A DNA stretch of 64,000 nt, taken from assembly GCA_006538405.1 (NCBI GenBank), contig BJKQ01000001.1, forward strand, positions 3,038,001 to 3,102,000. The letters run 5' to 3'. Shown in pieces: positions 57,553 through 64,000 of this stretch. Source of the DNA: Hansfordia pulvinata. Its lineage: Eukaryota; Ascomycota; Sordariomycetes; Xylariales. Every line of letters starts with the position of its first letter. Position 1 is the first letter of the stretch. The translations under genes were made by a program, and so were the position numbers. The notes under the pieces were generated by a model that did no database searches, had not been told where the DNA came from, and was given only the letters and a program-made list of their open reading frames with translations.

Positions 57553-58590
57553 ATGGCGGAATCAATCACCACAGCCCGGACCACCGCCGCGGTGGCCTCC
57601 ACCAGCCCGTCCCCAATCGAGCTCCTCCCAACCGAGCTCCTGGACGAGATACGGGGCTACCTTGGCAGCATCAACGACGCGCGCCCCGGGCACAGCAGTA
57701 GGCGCCGCCGCCGTCGCGATGTTCCATCTGCCGTCACCGGAGAGCAGGAGGAGGAGGAAGGAGAAGAAGAAGAAGAAGAAGAAGGAGAGGGTGACGAGGA
57801 CGGCCATGGAGCCGATGATGAAGAGCAGGAGGACGAGGTGGACGACAGCGAGGGCGGCGCGCTGCTGCTCATGTGCAGCGCCCGGCTGCTGCGGCGCGGG
57901 GAGCCGACGGCGGCGGGGCGGCGGCGGGCGTGCGTGCGGGCGATGCGGTGGGCGTGCCGGCAGGACGACCCGGCGCTGGTGCTGCGGGCCGCCGGGTGCG
58001 GGGTGCCGGTCGGCCGGGTCTTCCTCCGGAGCCTGGACCGGTGGTTCCCGCCGGGGAGGTGGGTGCCGCCTGCGAGGGAGGGGGAGGGCGGTGGCGGTGG
58101 TGGTGGTGGTGGTGGTGATGAGCAGGAGAGGCATGCGGGGGACGACGAGGGGGCGGAAGAAGCCGGAGGAGAAGAAGAAGATGGACGACACCAAGGCCCG
58201 GCCGGCCGCGGGCAGCTGGACCTCCGGGAGGCGCTGACGTGGTCCGGGCAGGCGCACGAGGACGTGCGGCGGGGGCTGGCCGCGGCCGGGGCGTGGTTCG
58301 TGCCGGCGTACGCGGCCGTCTTCTCCGGGTCGGAGGGGGCGCTGCGGGAGCTGCTGGAGCTCGGGGCCGGGGACGCGCTGGGGCCCGAGGTGCTGGGGCT
58401 CGAGGACCGGCACCGCCTCTGCCGCCTGCTCCGGCTGCCCGAGCACCGCGGCATGCTCCGGCTCGTGCTCGAGTTCCGGTACGGGTGCTTTGCAATGTCT
58501 CTCGGGGACGCGGGGGAGGAGGAGGAGGAGAAGAAGAAGAGCGAGGCTGAAGAAGTGGTGGCGACGGCAGAAAGAAATACGGAAGCCTAG
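57553..58590 (+). CDS. F-box-like protein of unknown function
   Basis: A single exon of 345 aa. Residues about 21-38 (SPIELLPTELLDEIRGYL) match the core of an F-box (LP-E-L-E-I pattern), which would tie it to SCF ubiquitin ligases, but the rest of the F-box is not clear. A long Glu/Asp-rich run follows (about 65-100), then LLLMCSARLLRRGE and a helical repeat-like part (RAMRWACRQDDPALVLRAAGCGVP; GALRELLELGAGDALGPEVLG) that recalls ankyrin repeats. A Gly/Glu low-complexity insert (GGT and GA repeats) separates the halves. The C terminus is acidic and lysine-rich. The frame is intact and ATG 57553 is the first. The F-box call is tentative. Confidence 0.6.
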   Translation: MAESITTARTTAAVASTSPSPIELLPTELLDEIRGYLGSINDARPGHSSRRRRRRDVPSAVTGEQEEEEGEEEEEEEGEGDEDGHGADDEEQEDEVDDSEGGALLLMCSARLLRRGEPTAAGRRRACVRAMRWACRQDDPALVLRAAGCGVPVGRVFLRSLDRWFPPGRWVPPAREGEGGGGGGGGGGDEQERHAGDDEGAEEAGGEEEDGRHQGPAGRGQLDLREALTWSGQAHEDVRRGLAAAGAWFVPAYAAVFSGSEGALRELLELGAGDALGPEVLGLEDRHRLCRLLRLPEHRGMLRLVLEFRYGCFAMSLGDAGEEEEEKKKSEAEEVVATAERNTEA

Positions 58591-59545
58591 ACGGCGGAGA
58601 GCCGGGATGGGATACGGTGGTGACGGCGTCTGCAGAGTACGGAGAGCGCAACGGGAAGAAGCCTTGTGCAGTGCAGGGCAGGCACGGGGGAGGCAGCTGT
58701 GCGCGCCTGCCTGATGAGATGAGCAGAACCGAGAGCTGCGGTGCAGTTCAAGTTCAATCCCTTTCTCCCCTTCTCACGGCCCCCATCTCACATCTCATCA
58801 CGCGGCTTGCTGTCTGTCTGCACATCGTCTCGCCACGCACTCCCGTCTCCGCTGACTGCGTTCTGCCCAGGGCATCGGCCCTCCTTTGCCTCCATTTGGA
58901 ACCCCTCGTCCTCTCCGACGCTGCACCTACAAGGAAATTCGCAGACGCCCGCCGGGCCGCCCCCTCCTGCTGCCGCCGAACTCTCCGCTGCCCTGACATC
59001 CGATGAGCCGCTTGCTCCTGCTCAGGCGCTTCGGGCTCGGGTCGGCAGCGCTGAGAACACGCAATTCCACGACCCGCCACGATGGCCCGGATCCCGGGTC
59101 GACTGCGCCCGAACGAGAGGGAGAGAGAAGGCTCCCGTCTGGGTGTGAGGATGGAAGCTCAACCCTGTCAATTGCCCACCACGCGGATCGCTGCGAAATG
59201 CTTCTGCCTGGCCCTTCCCGGACAGCCCCCGCCACTGCTCGTCTACGCCCGACGCTGATGATGACGACCCTTCTGTAAGAGGGAGGCAGCAAGGCGAGAG
59301 GCAGCAGGGCCGGAGAGCCGCGTCAAATTGCGGGAGTGGCAAGGGCTCCACGCTCGGTGGCGTGGGCGCGCGAATTCGCCTTCCGCCTTGAGCCTTTGGC
59401 GACCCGACTTTGCCTGTCAAGAGACAGCGTGCAACTCTGCGTTTTTGCTTTCTGTTCTTCACTCTATGTAGGCCTTCACCGTCTCTATTCACGGCCACGG
59501 TTCTTTCCCGCCCTTGGCTTCTTCGTTTTCAAGTCCGCGGTAAAC
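58591..59545. other. Intergenic region, F-box-like gene to galactose-oxidase-like gene
   Basis: 955 bp without a supported gene. The frame of the downstream gene stays open upstream to about 59336, but the first ATG is at 59546 and begins a clear signal peptide. Confidence 0.6.
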
Positions 59546-61171
59546 ATGCATCCCTTCGCCCGGTCTCTAGGGCTGCTTCTCGGCGCAGCTGCCCTCCTCC
59601 CCGGCCATGCCGGCGCAGCTCCCCCATCCGGCTACCCCACCGGCGCCGGCAGCGACACCGGCAGCGACACCGGCAGCGGTCCGGCCCCCCCGCCGTCCTG
59701 GGCCGTCCGACTGGACCCGAAAGGGTGGAACGCGACCGCCGACAGCCACGCGCCCAGCCACGGCTCCGCTAACGCCATCGACGGCGACGTCAGCACCTTC
59801 TGGCGCTCCGCTTCGGACAGTACAGGCGATGGCAGCAGCAGCCGCCATGACCATACCGCGGCCTCGCATTACATCCAGATCGATATGCAGCGAAGTTTCG
59901 TGGTCAACGGCATCTCTTACCAGCCGCCGTCGCGGAAGCAGGGCGACGGCAGCAGCATCGTCGGAGAGCATCAAGTCCTGCTCAGCGACGACGGCAAGAC
60001 GTGGGGTGAGCCAGCGGCGTTCGGGACGTGGGACGACGCGGACACGCATGCGAAATACGCCTGGTTCGCCAATACGACGGCTCGCTTCGTCAGCCTGGAG
60101 GCGAAGGTCTACGGGGCGGACAAGCAGAGGGGAGTCGGCGCGGGAGAGTTGACCGTGTACAGCCCCGACGCGGCACTGGACCCGGACGACTTCAACCCGC
60201 CCTCAATGACCTTCAAGGGCCGCTGGGACCTCGCCATCGACCTGCCCGGGCCCCCGGGCGCGGTGGCGCTGGCGCAGAGCGGGAAGCAGAAGCAATCTAG
60301 CGACGGCGGCGACGACACCGTCGAGGTCGTCTTTTCGTCCAACATGGGAGTCTCGCCAGAGTTGGAGGGCGGCAACTCGGGGATCACCTGGGACATGGGC
60401 GGGTCGGCAGGCTGGGCCCTGCAGCAGATCACGACGGACTCGGACTCAGCTTCGTCTCTCCAGAAGTCAGAACGCGCCAACAGTAGCAGTGCCGCGGCGG
60501 CCCTACCCGACGGTGGCATCTTTGCGTTCGGGGGCCGACCGGGGCTGCAGGCACAAGGAGAGGGACAGCAGTCGGCATCGGTCGAGCTGTACGACCCGGA
60601 AGACAAGTCGTGGGACGCCGTGGCTCCGTTCCCTGCGCCTCCGCCGCCCTCCGCCCAGGCCACACATCGGCAGAGCAAGGCGCTGCTCCTCCCGGACACC
60701 AGGGTCCTACTGTACCCCGGAGATGACGCGGCATACGCGCAGGTCTGGTCGCCGCCGTACCTATTCACCGACGATCAGGGCACGCGCGCCGTGCAGCCCG
60801 TGGTCAAGTCGGTCGTGGTGGCGCAGCCATCTTCCCCTCAGCAGAAGCAGCAACAACAACGGCGCAGGCGGCAACAGCAAGAAGACGATACCGGCAGCTG
60901 TGCAGCACGGCCCGGCGACCGCCTGACCGTCGCCACGGACACGCCCGACGCGACGTTTGCGCTGGTCCGGCTCAACGGCGGCGGCGGCAGCGAGGACCGG
61001 GTCGCGCTAGACGACGCCCAGCCCGCCGGCAACAACGGCGAAAGTGGTAACACGTATGCTGTGTCGCTACCCTCGAAGGCGGACATCGCCGCCGGGCCCT
61101 GGATGCTCTTTGCCGTCAGCCAGTCGGGCGTGCCCAGCAACGCGACCCTGGTCACGATCCTAGCGTCGTGA
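59546..61171 (+). CDS. Secreted galactose-oxidase-like protein with shortened propeller
   Basis: A single exon of 541 aa. Signal peptide MHPFARSLGLLLGAAALLPG, then a Ser/Thr/Gly linker (GSDTGSDTGSG). Residues about 51-215 form an F5/8 type C (discoidin, CBM32-like) domain: WNATADSHAP, ANAIDGDVSTFWRS, HYIQIDMQRSFVVNGISY, EHQVLLSDDGKTWG, ARFVSLEA. GRWDLAIDLPGPPGAVAL (about 225) is the entry to the propeller, ALPDGGIFAFGG (about 318) and LLLPDTRVLLYPGDD (about 381) are kelch-like remnants, and YAQVWSPPYLF leads into a C-terminal DUF1929 (E-set) domain (about 417-541). The propeller part is only about 190 residues, against nearly 400 in galactose oxidase. I find no counterpart of the Tyr-Cys cofactor or of the Tyr-His copper ligands, so copper-radical oxidation is unlikely. 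It may be a carbohydrate-binding wall protein. Confidence 0.8.
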   Translation: MHPFARSLGLLLGAAALLPGHAGAAPPSGYPTGAGSDTGSDTGSGPAPPPSWAVRLDPKGWNATADSHAPSHGSANAIDGDVSTFWRSASDSTGDGSSSRHDHTAASHYIQIDMQRSFVVNGISYQPPSRKQGDGSSIVGEHQVLLSDDGKTWGEPAAFGTWDDADTHAKYAWFANTTARFVSLEAKVYGADKQRGVGAGELTVYSPDAALDPDDFNPPSMTFKGRWDLAIDLPGPPGAVALAQSGKQKQSSDGGDDTVEVVFSSNMGVSPELEGGNSGITWDMGGSAGWALQQITTDSDSASSLQKSERANSSSAAAALPDGGIFAFGGRPGLQAQGEGQQSASVELYDPEDKSWDAVAPFPAPPPPSAQATHRQSKALLLPDTRVLLYPGDDAAYAQVWSPPYLFTDDQGTRAVQPVVKSVVVAQPSSPQQKQQQQRRRRQQQEDDTGSCAARPGDRLTVATDTPDATFALVRLNGGGGSEDRVALDDAQPAGNNGESGNTYAVSLPSKADIAAGPWMLFAVSQSGVPSNATLVTILAS

Positions 61172-62662
61172 GGTGGCGCTGAGTGGACGATCGGCTCCTC
61201 GGTGGGAGCGCTGAGGTGTGGGGATAACTGGCATGGGAGAGGATGTTGACCTTTTGTGTTCTTCTCTCTCTCTATTATATCTTCCTCTATGATCTCTTCG
61301 GATATCCGTCGTTGGACTGCTGTATTATATGTGCTTGTGAGTATGAAGAGGAAGGTCGGGCGTCGGGCATGGCACGGCATGATAGGACATGTCATTACAA
61401 GACTTGACGTGGTCATTGCAGAAGAGTTGTTTCTCTTGAACATAGGTAACAAAAAGATGTACTTCTTCCAAAAATGGGAATTGGAGGTTCTGAAGCGGCC
61501 TGTGAGTATGTATCTTGGGGGCGCGGGATGAGTCAAAGCACGGGCGCTAAGCCGATCCGAGATGATCTGTTTTGCAGGGAGAAGGCAGATCCCGTTGGCC
61601 GTACTGGTATGGGTACCTTTGTTAATAATACAGAATATTTTAGAACATATCATTTTCAAATCGAGACCGCATAGCGGCCCGCATCTTGAGAAGCATATCG
61701 GCACGTGTCCCGCCGGCCCCTGCTCCCGGCCGCGAACGCCTCCCAGGAAGACGGGGCCAGAAACATCCCAGCCCGCTATCGAGACGCGACAGCACTTTTG
61801 AGCCGCACGGCGTTAGTGGGCAACCTGCTCATGTCAGCCCATCAAGGCCCGTGGCCGTTCCGACACTGGGCGCAGTGCTGCTGCCCCGCGATGACCGGGG
61901 ATCGCGGTGTGTTTTTCCCTCTTTTGGGGTGTGCGCGCGAGACACAGAGGCAGACTGGGGAAGGCGGCTGGGCCGCTCGGTGAAGCGCCCCAGGACGGGG
62001 GTTGGTGTGGCGTGACCGAATCACTCGACATCCTCTTTTCTTTTTTTCTTCCTCTCCTTTCCTTCTCGGCTTCTCCCGGCCGTAGCGACGAGAGAGGAGG
62101 AAGACAGACAGCCGGATTCGCATCCTTGCCCTTGGGGAGCCGGTATTTGGGGCTGTTTTTTTTCTTTTCATTATTCCTTCTTTTTATTTTGTTATAGGAA
62201 ATAGAGATATGGATAATGTAAGCTGACACCGGTGGCGAGCATCACCACTTCCCGTTTTGGAGGGGGGCGGTGTCTTGGCTTCTTGGGAGTGTTAAAGATC
62301 CCGCCACTTCTGGCGATAGGGCGCGCTATCCCCGGGGTGAGTTGCCTTTGCTCACTTCCGAGTTGGGTAGCGCTGTCCTTAGAAGACGATCATTCGAGCT
62401 GGGTGCAGTCGATGAACGGCGCCGAAACAAGGGGGAGGGGGAAAGAGAAATAAAAAAAAGACGTATTTAACGGGGGGGGGGGCTGGCGATTTTTGCGTCT
62501 GCACTTATCAAGCGAGCCCCTTCCGAATCGGCATTGCATCATTTCATGTCCCTTGTGCTGAGAAGGGGGCCTTTCTTCTCCACGTCGTCGACGATCGAGC
62601 CGAGCCAGAGCCTTTCTCTCTTCCCTTACAGAGAAAGGGATTTCTAAGAAAAGAAATTAATC
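61172..62662. other. Intergenic region, galactose-oxidase-like gene to the last gene
   Basis: 1.5 kb without a supported gene. 61250-61660 is AT-richer than average and probably includes the 3' end of the upstream gene. An 11-bp G run lies at 62472-62482. Confidence 0.6.
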
Positions 62663-63648
62663 ATGCGCCTCGTCAGCAGAAGCAGCAGCAGTCTGGGCGC
62701 CGCCCTGCTCGCGGGCCTGCTGCTGCTGCAGCTCGGCGGTCTGGCGCTCGCGCGTGTCGCCGAAGTTCCTGGGTGAGTTGAATCCTTTTCTTTCTCTCTC
62801 TTCTAGAGCTTTATAATCCCCTCTACACAAAAGGAGAAAACTGCCCTGTACTAAAACCCCCCACCCGGATAAAACAGACACAGCAACCACCACCCCGCCG
62901 ACGATGACCTCCCCCTCCTCTCCCCCCGAGGAGGAGGACCGCGCCGCCAAGTCGTGACCGTGACGAGCGGGCGTCCCGGCGCGGCGGGCGAGGGGACCTC
63001 GCTCAGAGGCGCGGGGCCGGCGGGCTCCCGGTCGATCTGGTGGGCGGTGGAGGGCCGGCGGGCTTCTTCTTCTTCTTCTTCTTCTTCTGGGGGAAAAGGC
63101 GGCGAGCACCGCAAGGCGCTAGCCGAGATTGTGGCCCGCCCGGCGAAGAAGAAGAAGAACCGGTCACGTCTCGGCAGCCTCTTTCTTCTTGGGCAGGGAG
63201 AGCCCTTGGTGCTGGACGAGGATGACCTGGAGGCGCAGGTCGAGGGTTTCGCGGAGCTGGTGCGCGGCGAGGGCGAGGGCGGAGCCGGGGTGGCGGACGG
63301 GGAGGGGAACGAGGTTTACCTCAGCGTTCCGGACGTCCGAGTCGGAGAAGGGGCTGGGGGCGGGGGAAAGGGGGAGGCAAGGAGGGAGAGGAGCGGGTTC
63401 TACGGGCGCGCGGTGGAGAGGGTGGTGCGGGCGGCGCTGGGGCAGGCTGGTGGGCTGAGGGTGCGGGTGCAGATCCGGAAAGGGGCTGCCGCCGAGCAGG
63501 AGGAGGAGGGGAGGAGGAGGGGGCCGGCGGCTCCGGCTTGCCTGGTGTCGAGGTCGAGGTCAGCGACGAGGGGGGCGTGCGGTGCAGCGACCCGGGCAGG
63601 GTGGCGTACTACGACAGCTGGGAGGAGATTGCGGATAACATGGTGTGA
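62663..63648 (+). CDS. Predicted secreted protein of unknown function, with one apparent frameshift
   Basis: I do not recognise the family. Exon 1 (62663-62772) encodes a signal peptide MRLVSRSSSSLGAALLAG plus Leu-rich core ending ALARVAEVPG. The intron (donor GTGAGT, acceptor AACAG) leads to exon 2 at 62878 in the open frame (GHSNHHPADDDLPLL). The body is Gly/Arg/Glu-rich with a poly-Ser run (TTC repeat) and blocks of ordinary sequence: EHRKALAEIVARPAKKKK, GEPLVLDEDDLEAQVEGFAELVR, NEVYLSVPDVRV and AVERVVRAALGQAGGLRVRVQI. After about 63486-63545 the sensible frame is the neighbouring one (LPGVEVEVSDEGGVRCSDPG, then VAYYDSWEEIADNMV), ending at 63646-63648. One missing base would give 293 aa. 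A secreted or wall-associated protein is suggested by the signal peptide only. Confidence 0.55.
63486..63545 (+). other. Apparent one-base deletion in the last gene
   Basis: Frames before and after this G-rich interval differ by one missing base. The downstream frame (VEVEVSDEGGVRCSDPG) has protein-like composition, while the continuing original frame is Arg/Thr/Ser-rich noise. Confidence 0.55.
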
Positions 63649-64000
63649 GTGTGTGCCGAAGGCATGTGGATGGAAGTGTAGTGTTTGTTGGAGGGGATGA
63701 GTTGGGAAGAAGCGGAGGGCGTTTGTGGGCGTTTTCGGCTGATGGGCAGGGGGCGGGGAGGGGTGTTCTTTGTTTCCCAAGGTTTGCTTTCAGGGGCATG
63801 TTGTTGGTACCTACCACGGATTTAGAATAGAGGTTGGGATGCTATCGCAGCCGAGTTGGCGCGGGCGCGGGAAGAGGAAAGTGTTGTATGATTAGGTATT
63901 CTATCTATTGCGTGTGGCCAGCAATGCGTGTGTCTATAATAAGATGGGAGCTATGATGAGCAGATGCAATAGACCGGTATTAAGTGTATGAGGCGGCAGT
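63649..64000. other. Right edge, no gene recognised
   Basis: 352 bp downstream of the last gene. The final 160 bp are AT-richer and are probably its 3' untranslated region and terminator. Nothing else is visible. Confidence 0.55.

Noticed and set aside
27998..63648. Programmed -1 frameshifting in the five broken genes
   Set aside because: No shared slippery heptamer or downstream structure is evident, and the genes are unrelated. Homopolymer undercall is simpler.
1..64000. Transposon, rDNA unit, telomere or viral insertion
   Set aside because: No terminal repeats, transposase or reverse-transcriptase motifs, no large rRNA sequence and no TTAGGG arrays were seen.

Overview
The window is nuclear DNA of a filamentous ascomycete (Pezizomycotina, most probably Sordariomycetes; the class is inferred). 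The evidence is GC-rich coding sequence with short GT...AG introns, a dispersed 5S rRNA gene, an Msn2/Seb1-type zinc-finger factor, a Zn(II)2Cys6 factor, a DUF202 membrane protein, an Hcs1/SMUBP2-type helicase, a GH47 alpha-mannosidase and an Shr3-type permease chaperone. I see no phage, plasmid, CRISPR, rDNA repeat unit, telomere or recognisable transposon.

Layout. 1-1835 is 3' flank. 1836-4013 (minus) is the stress transcription factor Msn2/Seb1. 4014-27733 is a gene desert of almost 24 kb, full of microsatellites, poly(C) tracts and a dispersed octamer TACGAGTA. 27734-27852 is a 5S rRNA gene. From 27998 to the right edge all eleven protein genes I can support lie on the plus strand: Zn2Cys6 factor, NmrA-like oxidoreductase, a secreted protein with a degenerate kinase fold, DUF202 protein, DNA helicase A, (7-kb gene-poor gap), a coiled-coil protein of unknown function, GH47 mannosidase, Shr3, an F-box-like protein, a galactose-oxidase-like protein with a collapsed propeller, and an unknown secreted protein. 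The genes do not form one pathway. Mannosidase, Shr3 and the secreted proteins all use the secretory pathway, but this looks like ordinary fungal gene mixture rather than a cluster.

Two themes stand out. First, TACGAGTA/TACTCGTA occurs about 52 times by hand count, against about 2 expected, almost always outside coding sequence, and not at all right of 53.1 kb. Second, five of the twelve protein genes are broken by what looks like exactly one missing base, each time in a C- or G-rich stretch. That points to a systematic homopolymer undercall in the assembly, or less likely to real gene decay. The strongest single-gene novelty is the predicted secreted pseudokinase at 33027-34251.

All gene models were made by eye from splice signals, frame continuity and remembered family motifs. 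No search, alignment or RNA evidence was available. Residue numbers for the five broken genes assume one restored base.
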